From contig NZ_CP011786.1 of the NCBI RefSeq assembly GCF_001263395.1, positions 620,001-684,000 of the forward strand: a DNA stretch of 64,000 nucleotides, read 5' to 3'. The position numbers and the translations under genes were made by a program. Position 1 is the stretch's first letter. Every line of letters starts with the position of its first letter. Of the stretch, positions 27,126 to 36,342 are shown piece by piece. The notes beneath the pieces were generated by a model. The model ran no database searches, was not told the origin of the DNA, and worked only from the letters and a program-made list of their open reading frames with translations. Origin of the DNA: Bifidobacterium actinocoloniiforme DSM 22766. GTDB taxonomy: Bacteria > Actinomycetota > Actinomycetes > Actinomycetales > Bifidobacteriaceae.

Positions 27126-28177
27126 GTGCATTAAATGGCATGGGGACGCAGGCCAGCGAGCGTGGCCTGCGGGTCAAAGTGGCTATTCTGGGGGCCGGAC
27201 GCATCGCCCAACATATGGCTGATACGTTGACGCGAATGGCGCAGGACAAGCGCTATCAAGGGCTGGTGGAGCCGTGGGCTGTAGCCTCACGCTCCGAAGA
27301 GAGGGCCGAGGCCTTCGCCAAAGAGCACGGCATACCCAAGGCCTACGGGTCCTACCAGGGGCTCCTGGACGACCCGGACGTGGATTTGGTCTACATCGCC
27401 ACGCCGCACTCCCTTCACGCCGAACAAGCGCATGCCTGCCTCCAGGCGGGTCAGAACATCCTAGTCGAGAAGTCCTTCACCGCCAACGCGGCGCAAGCCG
27501 GACCCGTATTGGATGAAGCCCGCGAGCTGGGACTGCTGTGCACTGAGGCCATTTGGACGCGCTACATGCCTTCGCGCAAGATCGTGGACAACATCATCGA
27601 ATCGGGCGCGATTGGACAAGTCAAAGCCGCATCGGCCAACCTGTGCTACCCGACCACCCATAAACCCAGGATGACCGACCCGGCCTTGGCAGGGGGCGCC
27701 CTACTGGACGTGGGCGTCTACCCGCTCAACTTCCTGGATATGGTCTTCGGCCCTAAGCCCCTCGACCGCGTGGAGTCAACGGCTCTGATGCATCCCACCG
27801 GGGTAGACGAGCACAACGCCACCACGTTGCTCTACCGCGATGGGACGATGGGGCTGGCGGCCTCCTCCATGACCATGGCCTCCGACCGCTCAGGCGCGAT
27901 CTGGGGCACTGAGGGCTATCTGGTTTGTCGGAACATCAATAACATCGAGGGCATAGACGTATACGACGCAGACCACCAGCTGGTCGCTCACCGGTCCGTG
28001 CCAGCCCAGCTGACCGGCTACGAGTACGAAGTCGCCGCAGCCGCGCGAGCGATTCTGGACGGGGCTAGCGAGTGCCCGCAGATGCCCCATGCCGACACCC
28101 TGCGGATGATGGAGCTCATGGATCGAATCCGTGGAATCTGGGGGATGTCCTTCCCCTTTGAGCGCCCTTCCCGTTGA
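27122..28177 (+). CDS. Gfo/Idh/MocA family NAD(P)-dependent oxidoreductase
   Basis: 351-residue cytosolic sugar or polyol dehydrogenase of the glucose-fructose oxidoreductase family. The N-terminal Rossmann motif reads VKVAILGAGRIAQHMADTL; the catalytic-lysine segment is ILVEKSFTANAAQA followed by LLCTEAIWTRYMP, characteristic of the dihydrodiol dehydrogenase-like branch; the C-terminal alpha/beta domain starts near ALAGGALLDVGVYPLNFL. The start at 27122 overlaps the vsr stop by 4 bp, so the two are translated together although their functions look unrelated. Substrate not assignable. Confidence 0.9.
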   Translation: MSALNGMGTQASERGLRVKVAILGAGRIAQHMADTLTRMAQDKRYQGLVEPWAVASRSEERAEAFAKEHGIPKAYGSYQGLLDDPDVDLVYIATPHSLHAEQAHACLQAGQNILVEKSFTANAAQAGPVLDEARELGLLCTEAIWTRYMPSRKIVDNIIESGAIGQVKAASANLCYPTTHKPRMTDPALAGGALLDVGVYPLNFLDMVFGPKPLDRVESTALMHPTGVDEHNATTLLYRDGTMGLAASSMTMASDRSGAIWGTEGYLVCRNINNIEGIDVYDADHQLVAHRSVPAQLTGYEYEVAAAARAILDGASECPQMPHADTLRMMELMDRIRGIWGMSFPFERPSR

Positions 28178-28208
28178 AGTTGATCCGACACTGACAGTCG
28201 CGCCGGGG

Positions 28209-28237
28209 TTACAGACAGGTACGAGGTAAGGTAAACT
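28209..28237 (+). promoter_or_regulatory. Putative promoter of the MarR gene
   Basis: TTACAG (28209-28214) and TAAACT (28232-28237) are spaced 17 bp apart, about 125 bp before the MarR start, between it and the preceding oxidoreductase. The intervening leader carries no obvious operator. Confidence 0.45.
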
Positions 28238-28361
28238 CGGGGACTCATTCATCGAATGGCACGCACTCGCCGAGGGGAGGCGGTGCTGGAACGGTTCCAG
28301 GAACCACGGTGCCGCTTAGCGCGAGGAACCGGCCACACATCGGGGGAGGACCATCATAGCT

Positions 28362-28802
28362 ATGGCCAAGCAGCAGCAATACCACATGATCAGCGTCTAT
28401 ATCGCCAGCATCTACAGGCAATCCAAGGCTGAATACAAGAAGAAGATCGTCAATCCCAGCTGCACAGGCACCCAGAGCGACCTGCTCATGTTCCTCTATG
28501 ACCACCTCGGCCTCTGCCAGCGGCAAATCGCTGGATTCATGGGCGTGGACCCCTCCCTGCTGGCCCGGGACGTGAAGGCCCTGGAGGAGCAGGGGCTGGT
28601 CTCGTGCCAGGCCAACCCAGCGGACCGCCGCGCCAAAGTGGTGACGCTGACCCGGCAGGGCGTCAAGCAATCCAAAGAGCAAATTCAGGCGATTAACGCC
28701 TGGTGGGCGCGCTTCTTCCAGCAGGAGCCGGGCATGGACCCCCAGTCCCTCTACCAGGGTCTGGCGTCGGTCAGCCAAAGGCTCCTGGCCGAAACCCGTT
28801 AA
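28362..28802 (+). CDS. MarR family transcriptional regulator
   Basis: 146-residue winged-helix regulator. The DNA-binding region reads LCQRQIAGFMGVDPSLLARDVKALEEQGLVSC, then the wing NPADRRAKVVTLTRQGV, which is the MarR signature D-x-R-x-x-x-(V/I)-x-L-T. Flanking helices would form the dimer interface. The start has no close ribosome site (GGAGG is 13 nt away), so its exact position is uncertain. No efflux or catabolic gene is adjacent, so the target cannot be deduced from context. It is convergent with rarA. Confidence 0.85.
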   Translation: MAKQQQYHMISVYIASIYRQSKAEYKKKIVNPSCTGTQSDLLMFLYDHLGLCQRQIAGFMGVDPSLLARDVKALEEQGLVSCQANPADRRAKVVTLTRQGVKQSKEQIQAINAWWARFFQQEPGMDPQSLYQGLASVSQRLLAETR

Positions 28803-28809
28803 TCCTCAG

Positions 28810-28875
28810 CCACCCAAGGTTGGGTGGGTTCCCTCCACGCGAAGTCGGATAGGCCCCGGACGCGAGTGGCCGGGG
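28810..28875. terminator. Two hairpins between convergent marR and rarA
   Basis: CCACCCAA-GG-TTGGGTGG (28810-28827) is a perfect 8-bp stem right after the marR stop. A second stem, CCCCGG (28854-28859) with CCGGGG (28870-28875), lies just before the rarA stop on the opposite strand. Neither has a strong T-run; they probably terminate the two convergent transcripts. Confidence 0.5.
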
Positions 28876-28879
28876 ACGT

Positions 28880-30307
28880 CTAGTCCGACCCCTTAGCGCC
28901 GTCGCTTCCCTGGTGATCCTGGCCGGCGCCCTTGGAGCCCGTGTCAGCGTTGAGGATGGCCCGGATCCGTTCCAGGCGGGGGCCCAGTTCCCGCTCGTAG
29001 CCTCGGTCGTTGGGCTGATAGTAAACGCGACCAGCCAGCTCGTCCGGCATGTATTGCTGGGGGGCCACCGCGCCCGGCCAATCATGGGCGTAGCGATAGC
29101 CCTCCTTGTTGCCCCACTGCTTCATCAGCTTGGTCGGTGCATTACGCAGGTGGAGGGGGACTTGGCCGATACGCCCTGCATCCACGTCCGCTAGCGCCTG
29201 GTCGATGGCCATGTACGAGGCGTTGGACTTAGGGGCCGTGGCTACCGCGATGACCGCTTCGGACAGGATGATCCTGGCCTCGGGCATGCCCACCATCGCC
29301 ACAGCCTGGGCGGCGGCCACGGTGGTCTGGAGAATCTGCGGGGCGGCCATGCCCACTTCCTCGGCGGCGGCGATCATGATCCGCCGTGCGATGAAGCGGG
29401 GGTCCTCCCCCGCCCGAATCATCCTGGCCAGGTAGTGCAGGGCGGCGTCCGGATCCGAGCCTCGCATGGACTTGATGAAAGCCGAAGCAACATCGTAGTG
29501 ATCGTCACCCTGTTTGTCGTACCTGACCGCCGCCACGTCCATCACCGAAGAGACGACGCTCTCGCTGATGACAGGCTTGCGTGCGCCTTTCTTACGCGGT
29601 TTGTCGCCAGTGAGAGCCCCGGCGGCCGCCTCCAGGACCGTCAGTGCCTTGCGTGCGTCGCCGCCAGCCAGGGAGACGATGCGCTCCCGCGCGCCCCGAT
29701 CGACTCTGACTTCGCCTTTAAGGCCGCGCTCGTCTGCGACGGCCCGGTCAATCAGGTCGCCTATGTCGACCGGCTCCAGGGCCTCCAGTTTGACAACGAC
29801 GGAGCGGGAGAGGAGGGGCGAGATAACAGAGAATGAGGGATTTTCGGTGGTGGCGGCCACCAGGGTCACGTCTCGGTTCTCCACGGCAGGCAAGAGGGCG
29901 TCCTGCTGGGACTTGGAGAAGCGATGGACTTCATCCACGAACAGTACCGTCTCCTGGCTGCTGGAAACCAGACGCTCGCGAGCCTCGGTTAACAGGGCCC
30001 GCAGCTCCTTGACACCGGATGTGACCGCGGACAGCTCCCGGAAAGCTCGCCCGGACTGTCGGGCCACGATGTAAGCCAGGGTGGTTTTGCCTACCCCCGG
30101 AGGGCCGAAGAGGATGACCGAAGCCGGCGCGGTCAGGCGCTGCTGGGCGGACGCCCCTGGCCTGGCCAGGCGTTCCAACGGGGTGCCGGGCGCTATGGCC
30201 TTGTCCTGACCTACGACCTCTTCCAGCGTCCGCGGCCGCATCCGCACCGCAAGGGGCAGGGTGTGCTCGTCGGGCGCTTCGGCAGCGCTGAACAAATCGT
30301 CTACCAT
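28880..30307 (-). CDS. rarA: Replication-associated recombination protein A (RarA/MgsA)
   Basis: AAA+ ATPase of the clamp-loader-like family acting at stalled replication forks. The 475-residue product has PLAVRMRPRTLEEVVGQ at the N-terminus, Walker A FGPPGVGKTTLA, Walker B ETVLFVDEVHRFSKSQQDALLP, then TTENPSFSVISPLLSR (sensor and arginine-finger region), and the MgsA C-terminal domain with YAHDWPGAVAPQQYMPD. The start at the ATG at 30307 (MVDDLF) fits the family; the upstream extension does not. It is 86 bp downstream of the Ski2-like helicase on the same strand, probably one transcript. Confidence 0.93.
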   Translation of the reverse strand: MVDDLFSAAEAPDEHTLPLAVRMRPRTLEEVVGQDKAIAPGTPLERLARPGASAQQRLTAPASVILFGPPGVGKTTLAYIVARQSGRAFRELSAVTSGVKELRALLTEARERLVSSSQETVLFVDEVHRFSKSQQDALLPAVENRDVTLVAATTENPSFSVISPLLSRSVVVKLEALEPVDIGDLIDRAVADERGLKGEVRVDRGARERIVSLAGGDARKALTVLEAAAGALTGDKPRKKGARKPVISESVVSSVMDVAAVRYDKQGDDHYDVASAFIKSMRGSDPDAALHYLARMIRAGEDPRFIARRIMIAAAEEVGMAAPQILQTTVAAAQAVAMVGMPEARIILSEAVIAVATAPKSNASYMAIDQALADVDAGRIGQVPLHLRNAPTKLMKQWGNKEGYRYAHDWPGAVAPQQYMPDELAGRVYYQPNDRGYERELGPRLERIRAILNADTGSKGAGQDHQGSDGAKGSD

Positions 30308-30393
30308 GATTATCGCCAGCCTCCCTCCGAGGAACCAACACCAGTCTAAACGCCCCGTACGCCCAGTGCCGGTGCGCACAAGTCGTCAAGCGC

Positions 30394-33030
30394 TCACATC
30401 TCGAGCAAGTCCTCGATGGGACCTACCTGGTAATCGATGAAGACCGCCTGCCCTTCAGCCTGGGTGGCGTCAAGGTCCACTACCCCGGCTATGCCCCAGT
30501 CATGATCGCCCTCCACATCATCGAAGACCTGACGGACCTTCCAGACGTGTTCGGATTGCTCCTTGGACTCTTCCAGGGTGAGGAAATCGGCCGAGCGCGC
30601 CTGCTCGTCGATATTGATTGCCTCGTGCGCCTCGTACAGGTCATCCAAGGCGTCCTGCCAAGCGCGTAAGCCGTAACCCCAATCCGCGTCCAACCGGGCC
30701 AACTCCTGGGGGTGGTCGAAGGCGACGAGCTCGGTCCGGTGGAACATCGCGTTACGCACCAGGACCCGCAGGGCCCGGCGGTCCTGAACCACCTGCCCCT
30801 CCCCCTGGGGCGGCGCCGCGTTCAAGTCGGCGGTTGGCCCAACCGCGCTCTGCCCGGCCGCCTCCCATTCGTCCACCAGGGAGGAGTCGACCGAACGCAC
30901 CACCAGCCCGAGCCAGGCGATCACGTCGTCCAGGCGCTCGTCCAACATCTCGTCGGGCACGGTACGGCTCAGAGCGCGGTATGCATCCGACAAATAGCGC
31001 AGAAGGGTCCCCTCGGAGCGCGAAATGCCGTAGCGGGCTATGTAGGAGTTGAAGTCGGAGGCGGTCTCCAGCATGTCGCGCAAAACTGACTTAGGGCTCA
31101 GTTCGAAGTCGTTGGCCCAGGGCACATCGCGCCGATAGCGGTCGAAGGCCTGCCCTAGCAGCTCTTCCAAGGGTTTGGGGTAGGTGACCTCCTGGAGCTT
31201 GTCCACGCGGTCCTCGTAGTCCATGCCCTCGGCCTTCATCTCCTGCATCGCCGCGTCGCGCGCCTGCCGCTGCTGGGCACGCAGAACCTGGCGGGGGTCC
31301 TCCAGGGTGGCCTCGACCATCGAGATCAGGTCCATGTCGTAGTCAGGCGAATCCGGGTCCAGCAACTCCAGGGCTGCCAAGAGGAAGGGCGAGAGTGGCT
31401 GGTCCAGAGCGAAATCCTCAGGCAGGTCGACGGTCGTGTCGTAGTCGGGCCGCCCATCCCGACCGGTCAGGACCTCGATCACGCCGGAATCCTCCAAAGT
31501 TTGGAAAATCTCATCGGCCCTGGCGCGCAGGTCCTCCTTCTCCCTGGGGGTCTGGAGGGAATCGTCGATTACCTGGTCCACGCGAGCGCGCGCGTCGCCG
31601 CCTTGGGCCACCTCGTTCAGGACCATCGAATGGGTGATCTTCAACCGAGCCTTCAAGGTCTCAGGCTGGGAGGAAATCAGGTGGTCGAAGGTGGTTTCGC
31701 TCCAGGCGACGAAACCCTCCGGCGCTTTCTTGCGCTTGATCTTCTTGAGCTTCTTCGGATCGTCTCCCGCCTTGGCCAGGGCCCGTGCGTTCTCGATCTC
31801 ATACTCGGGCGCCTCGGCCACGACCAAGCCCTGGGTGTCGAAGCCCATCCGTCCGGCCCGCCCGGCTATTTGGTGGAATTCGCGTGAGCGCAGACGGCGC
31901 ATCCGGCTGCCGTCGTACTTGGTCAGGGCGGTCAAAAGCACGGTGTGGATAGGCACGTTGATGCCCACACCTAGGGTGTCGGTGCCGCAGATGACCGGCA
32001 GCAACCCGGCCTGGGCCAACTGCTCGACCAGGCGCCGGTACCGTGGCAGCATTCCCGCATGGTGGACGCCCACCCCGGTGCGCAAGAGGCGGGAGAGGAT
32101 TTTCCCGAAGCCGGTCGTGAATTTGGTGCCGGCTATGGCATCCTTGATCCTCTCACGGTCCTGCTTGCTGGACACCCCGGAGCTGGAGAGGGCTTGCGCG
32201 GTTTCCAGGGCCGCATCCTGGGAGAAGTGAACGATATAAATCGGCGTGTCCCGCTGTGTGATCAGACCGTCGACGGTGGTGGCTGGAGGCGTGTCCACAT
32301 AGCGGTAGGACAGGGGCACGGGCCGGGGCGCATCGGCGATCACGTCCACCTCGGTCCCGGTGCGCTCGCGTAGGGAATCCGCGATCGCGCTCACATCGCC
32401 CAGGGTGGCGGACATGAGCAGGAACTGCGTATCGGGAAGCGTCAGCAGGGGCACCTGCCAAGCCCAGCCCCGCTCTGGGTCGCCGTAAAAGTGGAATTCA
32501 TCCATTGCCACGCAGCCCACGTCCGCCGACCGGCCCTCGCGCAGGGCCTGGTTGGCCAGGATCTCCGCTGTGCAGCATATGACCGGAGCGTCCGCGTTGA
32601 TGCGGCTGTCGCCGGTGATCATGCCGACGTTGTCGCGGCCTAAATCGCGTACCAGGTCGAAGAACTTCTCCGATACCAGGGCTTTGATGGGCGCGGTGTA
32701 ATAGGAACGGCGGCCGGTGCACAGGGCGATGAAGTGCATGGCCAGCGCCACCATCGACTTTCCTGATCCGGTAGGCGTGTTCAGAATGACGTGATCGCCG
32801 GCCAGGAGGTCCATGACCGCCTCCTCCTGATGCGGCCAAGGCTCTATCCCCTTGGCCCGGACCCAGTCGAAGAAGCGCTCGTAGAGGTCGTCCTCGCTCA
32901 GGTTCCTGGCCTCACCTGAGGCAGGGACCAGGGTCGCCAAGGCGCCAGGCGACGTCAAATCCTCTCCCGCTGGACCTGATGGGGGCTGAGAGGGGGAGGC
33001 AGCGGATGGGAAAGACCGGGAAACAGACAT
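30394..33030 (-). CDS. Ski2-like DEAD/DEAH-box helicase (DUF3516 type)
   Basis: 878-residue superfamily 2 helicase. Motif I is NTPTGSGKSMVAL, motif II is the variant AMDEFHFYGD (DEFH box), motif III is LMSATLGD, and motif VI is QIAGRAGRMGFDTQG. The long C-terminal half (from about residue 440) matches the actinobacterial DUF3516-type extension rather than known nucleases. Relatives are described as RNA or DNA helicases of the Ski2 group, but the role in actinobacteria is not settled. The N-terminus is Ser/Pro-rich and likely flexible. The ATG at 33030 has only a poor ribosome site (TTGAGCC). rarA follows, hinting at a genome-maintenance role; this is inference. Confidence 0.88.
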   Translation of the reverse strand: MSVSRSFPSAASPSQPPSGPAGEDLTSPGALATLVPASGEARNLSEDDLYERFFDWVRAKGIEPWPHQEEAVMDLLAGDHVILNTPTGSGKSMVALAMHFIALCTGRRSYYTAPIKALVSEKFFDLVRDLGRDNVGMITGDSRINADAPVICCTAEILANQALREGRSADVGCVAMDEFHFYGDPERGWAWQVPLLTLPDTQFLLMSATLGDVSAIADSLRERTGTEVDVIADAPRPVPLSYRYVDTPPATTVDGLITQRDTPIYIVHFSQDAALETAQALSSSGVSSKQDRERIKDAIAGTKFTTGFGKILSRLLRTGVGVHHAGMLPRYRRLVEQLAQAGLLPVICGTDTLGVGINVPIHTVLLTALTKYDGSRMRRLRSREFHQIAGRAGRMGFDTQGLVVAEAPEYEIENARALAKAGDDPKKLKKIKRKKAPEGFVAWSETTFDHLISSQPETLKARLKITHSMVLNEVAQGGDARARVDQVIDDSLQTPREKEDLRARADEIFQTLEDSGVIEVLTGRDGRPDYDTTVDLPEDFALDQPLSPFLLAALELLDPDSPDYDMDLISMVEATLEDPRQVLRAQQRQARDAAMQEMKAEGMDYEDRVDKLQEVTYPKPLEELLGQAFDRYRRDVPWANDFELSPKSVLRDMLETASDFNSYIARYGISRSEGTLLRYLSDAYRALSRTVPDEMLDERLDDVIAWLGLVVRSVDSSLVDEWEAAGQSAVGPTADLNAAPPQGEGQVVQDRRALRVLVRNAMFHRTELVAFDHPQELARLDADWGYGLRAWQDALDDLYEAHEAINIDEQARSADFLTLEESKEQSEHVWKVRQVFDDVEGDHDWGIAGVVDLDATQAEGQAVFIDYQVGPIEDLLEM

Positions 33031-33066
33031 AGGCTCAAGTCTAGCCAGAGCCCCGGGCAGACCCTG

Positions 33067-33132
33067 CTGGAGCGCGAACGCGCCCAGGAACGCGAGCTTG
33101 AGCGCGAACGTCGCCGCGCCTCGAGGCGTTAA
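33067..33132 (+). pseudogene. Possible C-terminal gene remnant, Arg/Glu-rich
   Basis: In one plus-strand frame this stretch reads LLERERAQERELERERRR followed by ASRR and a TAA. Such alternating Glu/Arg sequence is typical of a charged coiled-coil protein end and is unlikely in random spacer, but the frame upstream is antisense to the helicase gene and no start or domain is present. It may be the tail of a gene whose body was lost when the adjacent defence island inserted, or coincidence. The remaining spacer to 33234 shows nothing. Confidence 0.2.
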
Positions 33133-33234
33133 AAAAACACGTGGTTATGAAAACCGGGGCAGGCGGTTCGACGCCCTCTCCATCAGTGGATATCGTTTCT
33201 TTGATCCTGGACGGCCTAGGTCATCAAGGGCCAT

Positions 33235-36200
33235 CTATTCGTCTTGTCCCAATCCGGAGAATCGTTTGAAGAAGACGCTGAGCTTGTCGATGACATGCTG
33301 TTTCTTCTCTCCAAGGCCTCCCCTGGCGACGAATCGTGAGATGGGCGGAAGGATGGCCGTAATGGACGTGCCGCTTGTCTGCAAGGTGCCGTTACGGAAA
33401 GACTCCTTGATGAACTGCTTCGTCGGTTCAGCCTTGAGGTGCTCTTCATCAATGATGGACTGAAGCTCCTCCTGACGTCTGCGGTTGAGGAAGGTTCGCC
33501 ACTGCTCATCCACCGTCCCATTCATGGATACCGAACCGACAAAGGCGTCGATCAGATCCTTCTTGTTGCGCAGCGAAGGGCTGGCTGAGACGGCCTTGTT
33601 GATCTCGGTTCGTATCTCCTTGTCCTCGCCGTTGCCATGCTTCTGCCGGTATTTGTCCACCAGCATGAGGATGTAGTCGACGTTCACCTCGGTCTGCTTG
33701 ACCAGCTCGATTTCGAAGGTCAGATCATCGTTGATGTTCTCTTTGTCGGCCTTTTCTGCTGACCGGAAAGTCGAGTATAGATCCAGGTAGACGCTCCGGT
33801 AATCCTGGCTCTCCCGTTCGGACAGGATCTCCTGACCCTCGAAGTCATCGAAACTGGTGAGGATGTTCTGCAACCTGAGGATGCTGCCGAAGAGCCCAAC
33901 GAAGTTCTTCTGCTCCTGTTCGCTCCCTATCCGCTGCCCTATCGGATAGGAACCGAGCAGCTCCTGGACCTTTTGTTTGTATTCCTCGTAGTAGTCCTTG
34001 AAGGGCTTGAGCAGCACGATGCCTTGGGCGTCCTTGTTGCCGAAGAGTTCCAAAGCCTCATCGGTTTCCTTCTCAAGGTTTCGGAAAGAGACGATATTGC
34101 CGTATGTCTTTACGGAGTTAAGAATTCGGTTGGTCCTGGAGAAAGCCTGGATCAGTCCGTGCATCTTCAGGTTCTTGTCGACGAAGAGCGTGTTCAAGGT
34201 GGTCGCATCGAAGCCGGTGAGGAACATGTTGACCACGATGACCATGTCGATCTCGCGGTTCTTCAGCCGCATGGAGAGGTCTTTGTAGTAGTTCTGGAAC
34301 TTCTCTGAGCTTGTGTCGTAACTCGTCTGGAACATGTCGTTGTAGTCAGCGATGACGTCTTCGAGGAAGTCACGGTCATCCTTGCTTAGGGCCTGGGCGC
34401 TGCAATCCTCGTCGTCCAGGATGCCGTCCGTTTCCGCCTCGTTGGGTGCATAGGAGTAGATCAGTCCAATCTTGAGCCGTTGGTCCGGGGCAAGATCGGC
34501 CTGCTGATGCTGGAATTCGATGTAGTAGCGTTTGGCGGCTTCAATGGAGGCTGTGGCGAACAAGGCGTTGAACCCATGCACCCGCCGGGACTGTTTGATT
34601 TCCTCAACCTTGCGATGGGAGACAATCACATCCTCGATGTTGGTCACCACTGAATGCTGGTAGCTGTCCATCCGTCTGGTCTTCTGGGCGAAGTGATCGA
34701 GAGTGTATCTGACGATCTGGTAGATTCGTCTGCTGTCGAGCAATGCCCGCTCGGTGTCGATTCCGGCGACCTGGGTATCCGTCACCCTTCCTTCCCCGAT
34801 GCTGTCGACGTAGTCGATGCGGAAGGGAAGGACGTTCTTGTCACGGATCGCATCGACGATGGTGTAGGTGTGAAGCTTGTCGCCAAAGGCCTGTTCGGTC
34901 GTTCTGAGCTTGGGTTTGCCGCCGGTTCCTGAGTTCTTGGCGAAGATGGGTGTGCCAGTGAAACCGAAGAGGTTGTATCGCTTGAAGGCGTGGGTGATCA
35001 TGGTGTGCATGTCGCCGAACTGGGAGCGATGGCACTCGTCGAAGATGATCACGACATGCTGACCGTAGACCGGATGGTCAGGGTTGGCCTTGATGAAGGT
35101 CGACAGCTTCTGAATGGTTGTGATGATGATGCGGGCGTTGGAGTCCTCCAGCTGCTTCTTGAGCACCTTGGTGGAGGTGTTGGAATTCGCGGCCCCCTTC
35201 TCGAAACGGTCATACTCCCGCATGGTCTGGTAGTCGAGGTCCTTTCGATCGACAACGAAGAGAACCTTGTCCACATCGGCCATCTGGGTTGCCAACTGCG
35301 CCGTCTTGAAACTGGTCAGGGTTTTGCCTGATCCCGTCGTATGCCAGACGTAGCCACCTGCTGCTCTGGTGCCCAGCTTGCGGTAATTGGTGGACTGCAC
35401 GATGCGCCGCAGGATGCGCTCCGTGGCGACGATCTGGTAGGGGCGCATGACCAGCAGCAGGTTGTCGGCGGTGAGGACGCAGTACTTGGTCAGGACGTTC
35501 AGAATGGTGTGCTTCGACAGGAAGGTCTTGGTGAAGGAGCGCAGGTCCATGATCGGTTTGTTGGTGGCATCCGCCCACCAACTGGTGAACTCATAGCTGT
35601 TGGAGGTCTGCCTCCGCGTCGACTTGCCCTGTTTTGCAGCCTCACCGATTTGCTGACGCCGTGTGGTGTTGGAGTAGTACTTGGTAAGGGTGCCGTTGCT
35701 GATGATGAAGATCTGCACATACTCGAAGAGGCCGGACCCAGCCCAGAAGGAATCACGCTGGTAGCGGTTGATCTGGTTGAAGGCCTCCCGCAGGTCCACG
35801 CCCCGCCGCTTGAGCTCCACATGGATCAAAGGCAGACCATTGACGAGGATGGTCACATCATACCGGTTCGAGTACTTGGCCTTACCTCCGTCTGCTTGAC
35901 CGGGGACCTCGTATTGGTTGATGACCTGAAGCTTGTTGTTGTGGATGTCCTTCTTGTCGATCAGCATGATGTTCTTGCTGCTGCCGTCGTCTCGGCGGAG
36001 CACCTGAACGCTGTCACGCTGGATGTGCACCGTCTTCTCCGTTATGCCCTCGTTGCTGTCGGTGATGCTGGTCTTGAAGAACCGCTCCCACTCCTCGTCG
36101 GTGAAGACGATATGGTTCAGATCCTCGAGCCGAGCACGGAGGTTGGAGATCAGATCGTCCTCGGTGTGTATGGGCAGATACTCGTATGCCTGCGATTGTA

Positions 36201-36342
36201 GGATTCGGATGAACTCCTTCTCGAGCTCGGCCTCCGACTGGTATTCAGCCTGCTCAGCAGCCGGAGCCTCATATTCGGCAACGACGGTACTCTCCGAAGA
36301 CAAGGCAATCGGATCAATCAGATATGCGGCTGCTTCGTTCAT
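33235..36342 (-). CDS. hsdR: Type I restriction enzyme, HsdR subunit
   Basis: 1035-residue translocating nuclease subunit. The N-terminal PD-(D/E)xK nuclease is visible as YDVTILVNGLPLIHVELKRRG (in parts: Asp of YDVTIL, then Glu176-x-Lys178), followed by QINRYQRDSF. The SF2 motor has Walker A HTTGSGKT (Gly337-Thr341 region), a DECH box (Asp435-His438) in IIFDECHRSQFGD, GFTGTPIF as motif III, and the motif VI region LIQAFSRTNRI. The C-terminal helical domain should dock on the methylase core. It overlaps hsdS by 4 bp (ATGA) and ends the operon. Full length with no frameshift, so it is expected to be active. Confidence 0.95.
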   Translation of the reverse strand: MNEAAAYLIDPIALSSESTVVAEYEAPAAEQAEYQSEAELEKEFIRILQSQAYEYLPIHTEDDLISNLRARLEDLNHIVFTDEEWERFFKTSITDSNEGITEKTVHIQRDSVQVLRRDDGSSKNIMLIDKKDIHNNKLQVINQYEVPGQADGGKAKYSNRYDVTILVNGLPLIHVELKRRGVDLREAFNQINRYQRDSFWAGSGLFEYVQIFIISNGTLTKYYSNTTRRQQIGEAAKQGKSTRRQTSNSYEFTSWWADATNKPIMDLRSFTKTFLSKHTILNVLTKYCVLTADNLLLVMRPYQIVATERILRRIVQSTNYRKLGTRAAGGYVWHTTGSGKTLTSFKTAQLATQMADVDKVLFVVDRKDLDYQTMREYDRFEKGAANSNTSTKVLKKQLEDSNARIIITTIQKLSTFIKANPDHPVYGQHVVIIFDECHRSQFGDMHTMITHAFKRYNLFGFTGTPIFAKNSGTGGKPKLRTTEQAFGDKLHTYTIVDAIRDKNVLPFRIDYVDSIGEGRVTDTQVAGIDTERALLDSRRIYQIVRYTLDHFAQKTRRMDSYQHSVVTNIEDVIVSHRKVEEIKQSRRVHGFNALFATASIEAAKRYYIEFQHQQADLAPDQRLKIGLIYSYAPNEAETDGILDDEDCSAQALSKDDRDFLEDVIADYNDMFQTSYDTSSEKFQNYYKDLSMRLKNREIDMVIVVNMFLTGFDATTLNTLFVDKNLKMHGLIQAFSRTNRILNSVKTYGNIVSFRNLEKETDEALELFGNKDAQGIVLLKPFKDYYEEYKQKVQELLGSYPIGQRIGSEQEQKNFVGLFGSILRLQNILTSFDDFEGQEILSERESQDYRSVYLDLYSTFRSAEKADKENINDDLTFEIELVKQTEVNVDYILMLVDKYRQKHGNGEDKEIRTEINKAVSASPSLRNKKDLIDAFVGSVSMNGTVDEQWRTFLNRRRQEELQSIIDEEHLKAEPTKQFIKESFRNGTLQTSGTSITAILPPISRFVARGGLGEKKQHVIDKLSVFFKRFSGLGQDE

